Notes under the pieces: generated by a model
The model's database searches: none
What the model saw: the letters and a program-made list of their open reading frames with translations, nothing else
What the model was told of the DNA's origin: nothing
Part shown: positions 46,567 to 54,984 of the stretch, piece by piece
Numbering within the stretch: the stretch's first letter is position 1
How the letters are laid out: each line of letters begins with the position of its first letter
Program-made: the position numbers and the translations under genes
DNA from: Bradyrhizobium sp.
GTDB lineage: Bacteria > Pseudomonadota > Alphaproteobacteria > Rhizobiales > Xanthobacteraceae
NCBI RefSeq assembly: GCF_030654605.1
Contig: NZ_JAURXB010000123.1
Span: 1-64,000 of the forward strand
Direction of reading: 5' to 3'
DNA: 64,000 bases

Positions 46567-47373
46567 TTACTTCACGAACGAGCGCGATGGCGCCAGGTGC
46601 AGCGACCAGGCATCGACCTTGTCGCTGGCGCGCGGATAGATCTCGGTCACGATGGGATCGTGCCCGGGGATGACGCGGTCGGGATGGCCGGCCAGCCGGT
46701 GCGCGATGTCCCAGCCATCGAACACGTCGCCGACATTGTAGACGAGCGGAAACGGGCTGCGGCGATGCATGTTGCCGTAGTAATGCGAGGCGTCCGACGC
46801 CAGCACCACAGGGCCGCGCGCGGTCTCGACCCGCACCACCTGCAGGCCGTCGGAATGGCCGCCGACACGATGCAGGGTCACGCCCGGCGCCACCTCGCCA
46901 TCGCCATTGTGGAAGGTGACGCGTTCGCTGAAGACGTGACGGACCATCAAGGTGATGTGCTCCACCGAGAACGGATGGCGCAGCGTGCCGTGGCACATGC
47001 AGCGTCCGGTGGCGTAGCTCATCTCGCGATCCTGCAGATGAAACCGCGCCCTGGGAAAGCGATCGAGGTTGCCGGCATGGTCGTAATGCAGATGAGTGAC
47101 GATGACGTCCTTGATGGCGTCGGCGTCGACGCCGAAGCGCGCCAACGCATCGACCGGATTGAGCGTCAGCTTGCGGCCGCGCGCCTGCGCCTCCTCGGCG
47201 TTGAAACCGGTGTCGACCAGAATGTCGCGGCCGCCACCCCGGATCAGCCAGACGAAATAGTCGAGGTCCTGGGCCGTGGTCTCGTGCGGATCCGGCTGCA
47301 GGTAATTCATGTGGGGGGTGCGCGGCGACATCGTGGCATAGCGCAGGGCGTAGATTTCGTAGGCGTTTCCCAT
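46567..47373 (-). CDS. N-acyl-homoserine-lactone lactonase-like metallo-hydrolase
   Basis: 268 residues. A complete HxHxDH motif (THLHYDHAGN), then HSDGLQVV, SDASHYY and PGHDPI supply the dinuclear zinc ligands of AttM/AiiA-type lactonases. Preferred substrates may be acyl-homoserine lactones (quorum quenching) or other lactones from the adjacent aromatic pathway. The start at 47373 matches the family MGNAYEIYALRYA beginning. In contrast to the MBL gene near hmgA, this one keeps all metal ligands. Confidence 0.85.
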   Translation of the reverse strand: MGNAYEIYALRYATMSPRTPHMNYLQPDPHETTAQDLDYFVWLIRGGGRDILVDTGFNAEEAQARGRKLTLNPVDALARFGVDADAIKDVIVTHLHYDHAGNLDRFPRARFHLQDREMSYATGRCMCHGTLRHPFSVEHITLMVRHVFSERVTFHNGDGEVAPGVTLHRVGGHSDGLQVVRVETARGPVVLASDASHYYGNMHRRSPFPLVYNVGDVFDGWDIAHRLAGHPDRVIPGHDPIVTEIYPRASDKVDAWSLHLAPSRSFVK

Positions 47374-47749
47374 CGGTGCTTCTTCTTTGTTTGGATTGTC
47401 CGATTTGTTTAGATGGTCGAAGCTAAGCCACCGCCGCCCGGAAAGGTCAAACCGGACGCTTCGCCGCAGCCGCCAGACGCGCGGCAACCTTCCCTTGACC
47501 TTCCTCTGACCCTTCCTTGGGCCGCTGCGACGCAACACGCGCGGAACCCGCATTGTTCGATGGCGGAGAAGATCACCTCCGGGGTGGGATTTATTCCCCT
47601 GACACGTCGCGGTTATTTGCCGCTGCTAGGATCGGCTTCGCAAACGGTTGACAGGGCTTGCCGGCCCGGTTTGATAATGCGGTTTCCGTAGAGTAAGGTC
47701 GCCGAGGCGCAAGCTGGTGTCGGCGCCTAATTGGCTGGACTGCTGATTT
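47374..47749. other. Divergent intergenic region, lactonase / pseudo-caspase
   Basis: No gene seen. The left half is GC-rich without structure I can name; the right half has the promoter candidate for the caspase-fold gene. Confidence 0.6.
47648..47678 (+). promoter_or_regulatory. Candidate sigma-70 promoter of the caspase-fold gene
   Basis: TTGACA, 19 nt, GATAAT, about 72 nt upstream of the ATG at 47750. The -35 is perfect and the -10 has five of six consensus bases; spacing is slightly long. Confidence 0.55.
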
Positions 47750-49258
47750 ATGAGAATCCGCCTTGCATTGTTGCTGATTTCGGCTTTGTCGGTGCTTCCG
47801 ATGGTCCCGGCCGCCGCCGCGGGCGCCGAACGATTTGCGCTGGTTATCGGCAACGCCAAATATCCCGACGCCGAAGCGCCGCTGAAGGAGCCGATCAACG
47901 ACGCCCGCGCCATCGCCGACGAGCTCAAGCGCGACGGCTTCAACGTCGAGATCGGCGAGAACCTGACCGGCGACGCGATGCGGCGCGCCTTCGACAAGCT
48001 TTACGGAAAGATCAAGCCCGGCTCGGTCGCGCTGGTTTTCTTCAGCGGGTTCGGCATCCAGTCCGGCCGCCAGAGCTACATGCTTCCGGTCGACGCCCAG
48101 ATCTGGACCGAACCCGACGTTCGCCGCGATGGGTTCAGCCTGGAGACGGTGCTCGGCGAAATCAACAGCCGCGGCGCCGGCGTCAAGATCGCCCTGATCG
48201 ACGCCTCCAGGCGCAACCCGTTCGAGCGCCGGTTCCGCAGCTTTTCCGCCGGCCTCGCGCCCGTCATCGCGCCGAACGGAACGCTGGTGATGTATTCGGC
48301 CGCGCTGTCTTCCGTGGTCAGCGACAATGGCGGCGACCGCAGCCTGTTCGTGAAGGAATTGCTCAAGGAAATTCGCGTTCCCGACCTGATGGCCGAGGAA
48401 ACCCTGAACCGGACCCGGGTCGGCGTCACCCGTGCCTCCCGCAGCGAGCAGGTGCCGTGGATTTCATCCTCTCTGGCCGAGGATTTTTCTTTCATCCCGG
48501 GCGCGAAGCCGGCCGGCCAAGGTCAGGTGGCGGCGGTACCCCAGGTTACTCCGCCGGTGACGCCTCCCGTGACGCCGCCCCCGCCGCCCCAAGTAACGCC
48601 TCAAGTAACGCCCAAGGCCGCCCCCCAACCCCCGCCGGCCGCACGCGTCGAACCGCCGCCGCTGCCGCGTGTCGAAACGCCGGCACCGCCGAAGCCGCCC
48701 GAGATCGTCGCCACTCCGCCTGAAGCGGAAAAGACCGAGGCGCCGACGGCGCTGGCGCTGGCCGAGGATCCGACCATCAAGAGCCTGACCGCGAAGCTTG
48801 CCGCCAATCCGGACGACGGCGGCGCGCTCTACCGGCGAGGCCAGGTCTATGCCAGCAAGGGCGCCTACAGCCTTGCCATCAAGGATTTCGACAACTCGCT
48901 GCGGCTGAACCCCAAGGACGTGGAAGCCCATAACAACCGCTGCTGGGCCCGCGCCGTGATCGGCGACCTGCAGGCCGCCCTGAAGGATTGCAACGAAGCG
49001 CTGCGGCTGCGCCCGAACTTCGTCGATGCCCTCGACAGTCGCGGCCTCGTCAACCTGAAGAGTGGCCAGACCAAGAATGCAATTGCTGATTTCGACGCCG
49101 CCCTCAAGATCAATCCGCGGCTGACCTCGTCGCTGTACGGCCGCGGCCTCGCCAAGCAGCGAAACGGCTCGATCTCCGAGGGCGAACTGGACATCACCAA
49201 TGCCAAGGCGATGGATCCGAATATTGTTAAGGAATTCGCGAGTTACGGGATACGCTGA
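47750..49258 (+). CDS. Caspase-fold (peptidase C14) protein without catalytic dyad, with TPR repeats
   Basis: 502 residues. Signal peptide to about 24, caspase p20-like domain about 27-240 (RFALVIGNAKY, PINDARAIADELKRDGF, VALVFFSGFG, IALIDASRRNPF), a proline-rich linker 262-335 and TPR repeats to the end. The His of SGHG is Phe101 and the Cys of DACR is Ser153, so proteolysis is unlikely. It probably acts in the periplasm as a scaffold or binding protein. Confidence 0.88.
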   Translation: MRIRLALLLISALSVLPMVPAAAAGAERFALVIGNAKYPDAEAPLKEPINDARAIADELKRDGFNVEIGENLTGDAMRRAFDKLYGKIKPGSVALVFFSGFGIQSGRQSYMLPVDAQIWTEPDVRRDGFSLETVLGEINSRGAGVKIALIDASRRNPFERRFRSFSAGLAPVIAPNGTLVMYSAALSSVVSDNGGDRSLFVKELLKEIRVPDLMAEETLNRTRVGVTRASRSEQVPWISSSLAEDFSFIPGAKPAGQGQVAAVPQVTPPVTPPVTPPPPPQVTPQVTPKAAPQPPPAARVEPPPLPRVETPAPPKPPEIVATPPEAEKTEAPTALALAEDPTIKSLTAKLAANPDDGGALYRRGQVYASKGAYSLAIKDFDNSLRLNPKDVEAHNNRCWARAVIGDLQAALKDCNEALRLRPNFVDALDSRGLVNLKSGQTKNAIADFDAALKINPRLTSSLYGRGLAKQRNGSISEGELDITNAKAMDPNIVKEFASYGIR

Positions 49259-49431
49259 GGATTATTTGAGGCGGGGACCGGCGCTGCCTGAACCCTGGAG
49301 CAGGCAGCAGAGACAAATCCAGGAAAGTTGCCGGGCCGGGCAGGCCGACGGGCCTGCGCCCGATTTTCCGGCGGCGTATTTGAGTTTGAGAATGGATTGC
49401 AACCGCGCGATGCGCGCAGGAGGGACTGGCA

Positions 49432-50100
49432 ATGTCAAAGATCTCTGGAAGGAACAATCTCACGGCAATCCTTTCGACCGTGACGATCGGCGCCACGCTG
49501 TCTTTCGGAATGACCGCGGCGATCGCCGCCGAGGAGGTCACCGAGGATCAGATCCTGCGGGCGCTGGCGCCGCCGGCCAAGAAGCCGCTGACCCGCGGCC
49601 TGTCGGTCGGTCCGCAGCAGGCTGAACCGGCGATCTCCGCCGAGGAAGGGCGTTTCGTCCAGAAGATCCGCGGCCGGTCCAGCCGTTCGCTCTCGGCCAA
49701 CGAGCGCGAGGAAATCGCCGCCCTCGCCAAGGACAAGCCGAATATCGATCTGGAGATCACCTTCGATTACAATTCGGCCGAGATCAGCGCCAAATCGCTG
49801 GCTTCGGTGCAGGCGCTCGGCAAGGCGCTGAGCAGCGCCGATCTGAAGGGCTCGACCTTCATCGTCGCCGGCCACACCGACGCCGCGGGCAGCGAGGGTT
49901 ACAACCTGGACCTGTCGGAGCGGCGTGCCGACTCGATCAAGCGCTATTTGACCGACAAATACGGCATCGCCGGCGCCGACCTCGTGACCGTCGGATACGG
50001 CGAGAGCAAGCTCAAGGATCCGAGCCAGCCGCTGGCGGAAGCCAACCGCCGCGTGCAGGTCGTCAACATGGCCAACAAGACCACGGCCTCCAAGCAATAG
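49432..50100 (+). CDS. OmpA-family peptidoglycan-binding protein
   Basis: 222 residues. Signal peptide (cleavage near IAA-33), a linker of about 70 residues, then an OmpA C-terminal domain with GHTDAAGSEGYNLDLSERRA, where Asp and Arg bind diaminopimelate, and VGYGESKLKDPSQPLAEANR. Periplasmic or outer-membrane-linked. AGGAGG before the ATG. It follows the caspase-fold gene by 173 bp; a joint envelope role is possible. Confidence 0.9.
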   Translation: MSKISGRNNLTAILSTVTIGATLSFGMTAAIAAEEVTEDQILRALAPPAKKPLTRGLSVGPQQAEPAISAEEGRFVQKIRGRSSRSLSANEREEIAALAKDKPNIDLEITFDYNSAEISAKSLASVQALGKALSSADLKGSTFIVAGHTDAAGSEGYNLDLSERRADSIKRYLTDKYGIAGADLVTVGYGESKLKDPSQPLAEANRRVQVVNMANKTTASKQ

Positions 50101-50118
50101 TAGATTTTTTCATCACGG

Positions 50119-50149
50119 GCCTCCGTTCCGACGCGATCGGAACGGAGGC
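50119..50149 (+). terminator. Terminator hairpin of the OmpA-like gene
   Basis: Perfect 12-bp stem GCCTCCGTTCCG / CGGAACGGAGGC with a 7-nt loop 18 nt after the stop, then TCTGTGTTTATTTG. The T-tract is interrupted but the stem is very stable. Confidence 0.78.
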
Positions 50150-50160
50150 TCTGTGTTTAT

Positions 50161-50236
50161 TTGACGCATTTTCCCCGCGCGAGCCGGTATCCACTTCGCC
50201 GGAAAACGCTATAAGGAAAACGCGATAAAGCGTCTT
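50161..50236. repeat. Dispersed repeat family E, copy 3
   Basis: TTGACGCATTTTCCCCGCGC, GAGCCGGTATCCACTTCGCC, GGAAAACGCT, in the gap before the RND adaptor gene; most diverged of the three copies. Confidence 0.72.
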
Positions 50237-50272
50237 GATACCTCCTCCCGACAGACCTGGATCGATCCGGCG

Positions 50273-51184
50273 ATGAAGCTCTCCGAATATCTCAAGCCTG
50301 CGATCGGAGTGGTCGTCGTGGTCGCGGTGGGGGTCTACTACTGGCTTGGGCACCGTCCCCGGCCTGAGGAAAAGGAAATTCCGACCAAGGCGATGGTCAT
50401 CGTCACCAAGAGCACCAACGCCTGCTTCTCCGACCTGGTCCGGGTCACCGGCTTCATCGTGCCGCGCCGCGAAGCGGTGGTCGGCGTCGAGCACGAGGGC
50501 TCCAGGGTCTCCGAGGTGCTGGTGCGCGAAGGCGACATCGTCACCGACAATCAGGAACTGGCGCGGCTGACACCGCCGCCGCAGCAGCCCGGAACGCGGC
50601 CCGGCCCGACCGTGCTGCGCGCGCCGGCCGCCGGCCTCGTTACCGAAGTCAGGACCATCGCCGGCGCGCCCGCCTCGCCGCAGGCCGGCCCGATGTTCCG
50701 GATTTCCGTCAACAACGAGATCGAACTGGATGCCGAAGTGCCGGCGATCCATATGCTGAAGCTCAATCCCGGCGCCGGCGCGCGGATCAGCCGGGACAAC
50801 GTGCCCGATTTGATCGGGCGCGTACGGCTGGTCTCGCCGCAGATCGACCGCGCCACCCAGCTCGGTCATATCCGGATCGCGCTGACCAACAACCCGTCGC
50901 TCAAGATCGGCATGTTTGCGCGCGCCAGCATCGACGCCAAGCGCAGTTGCGGCGTCGCGATTCCGCGCACCGCCATTGACCATTCGACCGTTCAGGTGGT
51001 CAAAGGAAACATCGTTGAGACGCGGAAGGTGAGGGTCGGGCTGGTGTCCGACACATCAACGGAAATCCTCGAGGGCCTCGACGTCGGCGAAATCGTCGTC
51101 GCCGACGCGGGCACCTCGCTGCATGACGGCGACCAGATCAAGACCATGTTCGCCGAGGAACTAGATCGAACGCGGGTGCGCTGA
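50273..51184 (+). CDS. RND efflux periplasmic adaptor (HlyD family), short form
   Basis: 303 residues. N-terminal membrane anchor (10-27), lipoyl-like half-motifs (VSEVLVREGDIVTDNQELARL and APAAGLVTEVRTIAG) joined by a 15-residue proline-rich linker instead of a coiled-coil hairpin, then beta-barrel and membrane-proximal domains. Couples the pump to an outer-membrane channel. Overlaps the pump start by 1 nt (TGATG). Confidence 0.9.
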   Translation: MKLSEYLKPAIGVVVVVAVGVYYWLGHRPRPEEKEIPTKAMVIVTKSTNACFSDLVRVTGFIVPRREAVVGVEHEGSRVSEVLVREGDIVTDNQELARLTPPPQQPGTRPGPTVLRAPAAGLVTEVRTIAGAPASPQAGPMFRISVNNEIELDAEVPAIHMLKLNPGAGARISRDNVPDLIGRVRLVSPQIDRATQLGHIRIALTNNPSLKIGMFARASIDAKRSCGVAIPRTAIDHSTVQVVKGNIVETRKVRVGLVSDTSTEILEGLDVGEIVVADAGTSLHDGDQIKTMFAEELDRTRVR

Positions 51185-54100
51185 TGGCTCTCAATATCTC
51201 GGCCTGGTCGATCCGAAACCCGCTTCCGTCGATCGTCTTCTCCATCATCCTTCTGGTACTGGGCTGGGTCAGCTTCACCAAGCTCGCGGTGACGCGGCTG
51301 CCCTCCGCCGACATCCCGGTGATCTCGGTCGCGGTGTCGCAGTTCGGCGCCGCCCCCGCCGAGCTCGAATCGCAAGTGACAAAAACCATCGAGGACGGCG
51401 TGTCCGGCGTCGAGGGCGTGCGGCACATTTCGTCGTCGATCACCGACGGGCTGTCGCTGACCACGATCCAGTTCGCGCTCGAGACCAACACCGACCGGGC
51501 GCTGAACGACGTCAAGGACGCCGTCACAAGGGTGCGCTCCAACCTGCCGCAGAACGTCAACGAGCCGCTGATCCAGCGCGTCGACGTGATCGGCCTGCCG
51601 ATCGTCACCTATGCCGCGATCTCGCCGGGCAAGACGCCCGAGCAGCTGTCCTATTTCGTCGACGACGTCGTCAAGCGCGCGCTGCAGGGCGTGCGCGGCG
51701 TCGCCCAGGTCGAGCGCATCGGCGGCGTCGAGCGCGAAATCCTGGTGTCGCTGGATCCCGACCGGCTGCAGGCCGCGGGCCTCACCGCCGTCAATGTCAG
51801 CCAGATCCTGCGCGGCACCAATGTCGATCTCGCCGGCGGCCGCGCCGAGATCGGCAAGAACGATCAGGCGATCCGCACGCTGGCCGGCGCCAAGACCCTG
51901 AACGATCTCGCCGGCACCATGATCCCGCTGTTCGGCGGCGGCGAGGTTCGTCTCGACGATCTCGGCACCGTCACCGACACCATCGCCGACCGCCGCACCT
52001 TCGCGCGCCTGAACGGCGAGCCGGTGGTGGCGCTCGGCATCAAGCGCTCCAAGGGCGCCAGCGACGTGGTGGTCGCCGCCGCCGTGCAGAAGCGCATCGA
52101 AGCGCTGAAGACCGCCTATCCCGACGTCGACCTCAAGCTGATCGACACCTCGGTGGACTTCACCAAGGGCAATTATGAAGCCGCGATTTCGACCTTGTTC
52201 GAAGGCGCCATCCTCGCCGTCATCGTCGTGCTGCTGTTCCTGCGCGACATCCGCGCCACCATCATCGTTGCGGTCTCGCTGCCGCTGTCGATCTTCCCGG
52301 CGTTCTGGGCGATGGACATGCTCGGATTCTCGCTGAACCTGGTCAGCTTCCTCGCCATCACGCTGTCGACGGGCATCCTGGTCGACGACGCCATCGTCGA
52401 AATCGAGAACATCGTGCGCCACATGCGAATGGGCAAGTCGCCCTATCGCGCCGCACTGGAAGCCGCCGACGAGATCGGCCTCGCCGTGATCGCGATCTCG
52501 CTGACCATCATCGCGATCTTCGCGCCGGCAAGCTTCATGTCCGGCATCGCCGGGCAATTCTTCAAGCAGTTCGGCATCACGGTGTCGGTGCAGGTGTTCT
52601 TCTCGCTGCTGGCCGCGCGCTTCGTCACGCCGGTGCTGGCCGCCTACTTCCTGAAAGACCATCCGCACGAGGACCCGCCGCCGGGCCGCATCCTGAAGAC
52701 CTATACCAAGCTCGTGACATGGTCGGTGAAACACTACTTCATCACCGTGCTGGCCGGCTTCGGCACCCTCGCCGTTTCGATCTGGAGCATCACGCTGCTG
52801 CCGCAGGGCTTCCTGCCGGCGCAGGACACCGCGCGCTCGCTGCTGGCGATGGAGCTGCCGCCGGGGTCGCAACTCGCCTATACCGAGAAGGTCACCGAGG
52901 AGATCGTGACGCGGCTGCGCAAGCGGCCCGAGATCAGGAGCGTGTTCGTCGACGGCGGCCGGGTGCCCCCGGGCATCTTCGAGGTGCGCCGCGCCGCGCT
53001 GATCATCAATTATACGCCGAAAGGCGACCGCAAGATTACCCAGCGCGAGCTGGAGCTGGCGATATCAGGCGATCTCGAGAACGTTCCCGACATCCGGTTC
53101 TGGTTCCTCGACGAAAACGGCCTGCGCGCGATCTCGCTGGTCGTCACCGGCGTCGACAGCAACATCGTCGGCAACGTCGCCAGCGAGCTGGCGACGCAGA
53201 TGAAGCGGATTCCGATCATCTCCAACGTGATCTCGGAAACCTCGCTCGACCGGCCGGAACTTCGTATCCAGCCGCGCGCCGAGCTGGCGGCAAGGCTCGG
53301 CGTCTCCACGGAAAGCCTGTCGCAGACCATCCGCGTCGCCACCATCGGCGACGTCGGTCCTGCGCTGGCGAAATTCGACGCCGGCGGCCGGCTGGTGCCG
53401 ATCCGGGTCCAGCTCGAGGACGGTGCGCGCGGCGACCTGCAGATCCTCGAGCAGTTGCGGGTGCCTTTGGGCCAGCGCGGCGAAAAGGGCGGCGTGCCGC
53501 TCTCCGTGGTCGCCGACATCAGGCTCGATCAGGGCCCGACCAGCATCAACCGCTACGACCGGGAACGTCAGGCCACCGTGGCCGCCGATCTCGTCGGCTC
53601 TGCGGCGCTCGGCGACGCCACCAGGAAAATCTACGACCTGCCGGTGATGAAGAGCCTGCCCAAGGGCGTCAAGGTCAGCCCCTCGGGCGACGCCGAGAGC
53701 CTGGCCGAACTGTCGGACGGTTTCGCCACCGCGATCACCACCGGCCTGATGATGGTCTATGCGGTGCTGGTGTTGTTGTTCGGCACCTTCCTGCAGCCGA
53801 TCACCATCCTGTTCTCGCTGCCGCTATCGATCGGCGGCGCCATCGCGGCGCTGCTGTTGACCGGCAAGCAGCTGACGACGCCGGTATGGATCGGCATCCT
53901 GATGCTGATGGGCATCGTCACCAAGAACGCCATCATGCTGGTGGAATTCGCGGTCGAATCGATCCGCGAGGGCGCGCCGCGCGATCACGCGATCATCGAC
54001 GCCGGCATCAAGCGCGCGCGCCCCATCGTCATGACCACCATCGCGATGGCCGCCGGCATGATGCCCTCGGCACTGGCGTTCGGCGCCGGCGGCGAATTCC

Positions 54101-54327
54101 GTTCGCCGATGGCGCTGGCGGTGATCGGCGGCCTGGTGTTCTCGACCTTGCTGTCGCTGGTGTTCGTGCCGGCGATGTTCATCCTGATGGACGATCTCGG
54201 CGCGCTGATCTGGCGCTTCGGCAAGAAACTGCTGGCCTCCAGCGGCGAGAACGAGCCCGGACCGGGCGATCATTCCGGCGGCCACAAGCCGCCACCGGCC
54301 ATCGCGCATTCGCCCGCGGCGGAATAG
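51184..54327 (+). CDS. RND efflux pump permease subunit
   Basis: 1047 residues with the HAE1 layout: twelve helices, two large periplasmic loops (about 35-335 and 560-870). The proton-relay DD in GILVDDAIVEIENI sits in helix 4. Exports drugs or metabolites in exchange for protons. No TolC-like gene in the window, so it must borrow one. The N-terminal SAWSIRNPLPSIVF is typical of alphaproteobacterial AcrB-like pumps with broad substrates. Confidence 0.94.
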   Translation: MALNISAWSIRNPLPSIVFSIILLVLGWVSFTKLAVTRLPSADIPVISVAVSQFGAAPAELESQVTKTIEDGVSGVEGVRHISSSITDGLSLTTIQFALETNTDRALNDVKDAVTRVRSNLPQNVNEPLIQRVDVIGLPIVTYAAISPGKTPEQLSYFVDDVVKRALQGVRGVAQVERIGGVEREILVSLDPDRLQAAGLTAVNVSQILRGTNVDLAGGRAEIGKNDQAIRTLAGAKTLNDLAGTMIPLFGGGEVRLDDLGTVTDTIADRRTFARLNGEPVVALGIKRSKGASDVVVAAAVQKRIEALKTAYPDVDLKLIDTSVDFTKGNYEAAISTLFEGAILAVIVVLLFLRDIRATIIVAVSLPLSIFPAFWAMDMLGFSLNLVSFLAITLSTGILVDDAIVEIENIVRHMRMGKSPYRAALEAADEIGLAVIAISLTIIAIFAPASFMSGIAGQFFKQFGITVSVQVFFSLLAARFVTPVLAAYFLKDHPHEDPPPGRILKTYTKLVTWSVKHYFITVLAGFGTLAVSIWSITLLPQGFLPAQDTARSLLAMELPPGSQLAYTEKVTEEIVTRLRKRPEIRSVFVDGGRVPPGIFEVRRAALIINYTPKGDRKITQRELELAISGDLENVPDIRFWFLDENGLRAISLVVTGVDSNIVGNVASELATQMKRIPIISNVISETSLDRPELRIQPRAELAARLGVSTESLSQTIRVATIGDVGPALAKFDAGGRLVPIRVQLEDGARGDLQILEQLRVPLGQRGEKGGVPLSVVADIRLDQGPTSINRYDRERQATVAADLVGSAALGDATRKIYDLPVMKSLPKGVKVSPSGDAESLAELSDGFATAITTGLMMVYAVLVLLFGTFLQPITILFSLPLSIGGAIAALLLTGKQLTTPVWIGILMLMGIVTKNAIMLVEFAVESIREGAPRDHAIIDAGIKRARPIVMTTIAMAAGMMPSALAFGAGGEFRSPMALAVIGGLVFSTLLSLVFVPAMFILMDDLGALIWRFGKKLLASSGENEPGPGDHSGGHKPPPAIAHSPAAE

Positions 54328-54367
54328 CATTTGGGTGCGGGTGACATCGTGAAGACCTGCGATTGCC

Positions 54368-54706
54368 ATGACAACTTTTCTGCCAAACCCTGATCAGGCC
54401 GTACTCGATATTCGCAAGATCGAGGACTATTGCCTCAATCCGCTACACCCGCGCGGTCGCCACAAAGCTCGAGTATTCCGTGAGGCTCTCGACCTCCAGC
54501 GCAGCGATGCTGCCTGGTTGCGGGGCATCCTGTTGGAGGCCGCCCGCTCCCATGAGGCCTCCTGGGTTGCAACGGATGAATGGGGCGCTCACTGGCGTCT
54601 GGACGCCGCAATCAGGCGACGGGATAAGCACGCTGTGATAAGAACAATCTGGATCGTGCGGACTGGTGAAAGCCAGCCGATTTTCATCACCTGCTGGGTG
54701 CTATGA
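54368..54706 (+). CDS. DUF6883 domain protein
   Basis: 112 residues. FLPNPDQAVLDIRKIEDYCL, HPRGRHKARVFREALDL and GAHWRLDAAIRRRDKHAVIRTIWIV are the DUF6883 pattern as I recall it. Overlaps the next gene by 4 nt (ATGA). Function unknown; the family occurs as a free protein or as the C-terminal domain of large secreted proteins, which makes a toxin-like activity conceivable. Confidence 0.8.
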   Translation: MTTFLPNPDQAVLDIRKIEDYCLNPLHPRGRHKARVFREALDLQRSDAAWLRGILLEAARSHEASWVATDEWGAHWRLDAAIRRRDKHAVIRTIWIVRTGESQPIFITCWVL

Positions 54707-54942
54707 TGAATACGACAAACGGCGCAAAGAGCGATGGACCGTCCGTCCTGGACGTAGTGGCACTGCTGACGGATCTGCCGGCGCAGCGACTTGCACGTGG
54801 GCAAGTCGGCACCGTCGTTGAGCAGCTCGACGCCAGAACTTCGCTGGTGGAATTCAGCGACGAGCAAGGTCGCGCCTATGCTATCGCGCCTTGCCCCCGC
54901 GCGGAACTGCTCACCCTGCACTACGTCCCGGAAGCAGCCTGA
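54703..54942 (+). CDS. DUF4926 domain protein
   Basis: 79 residues with VLDVVALLTDLPAQRLARGQ, GTVVEQLDARTSLVEF and a beta-rich end. DUF4926 proteins are small SH3-like domains found beside DUF6883 genes. Two ATG codons lie in tandem at the start. The overlap with the upstream gene fits a toxin/antitoxin- or effector/immunity-like pair, but no activity is known. Confidence 0.82.
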   Translation: MMNTTNGAKSDGPSVLDVVALLTDLPAQRLARGQVGTVVEQLDARTSLVEFSDEQGRAYAIAPCPRAELLTLHYVPEAA

Positions 54943-54984
54943 ACGTCGAACCCGTTCGGCACTGCGGCATAACGGTGTTCCCCC

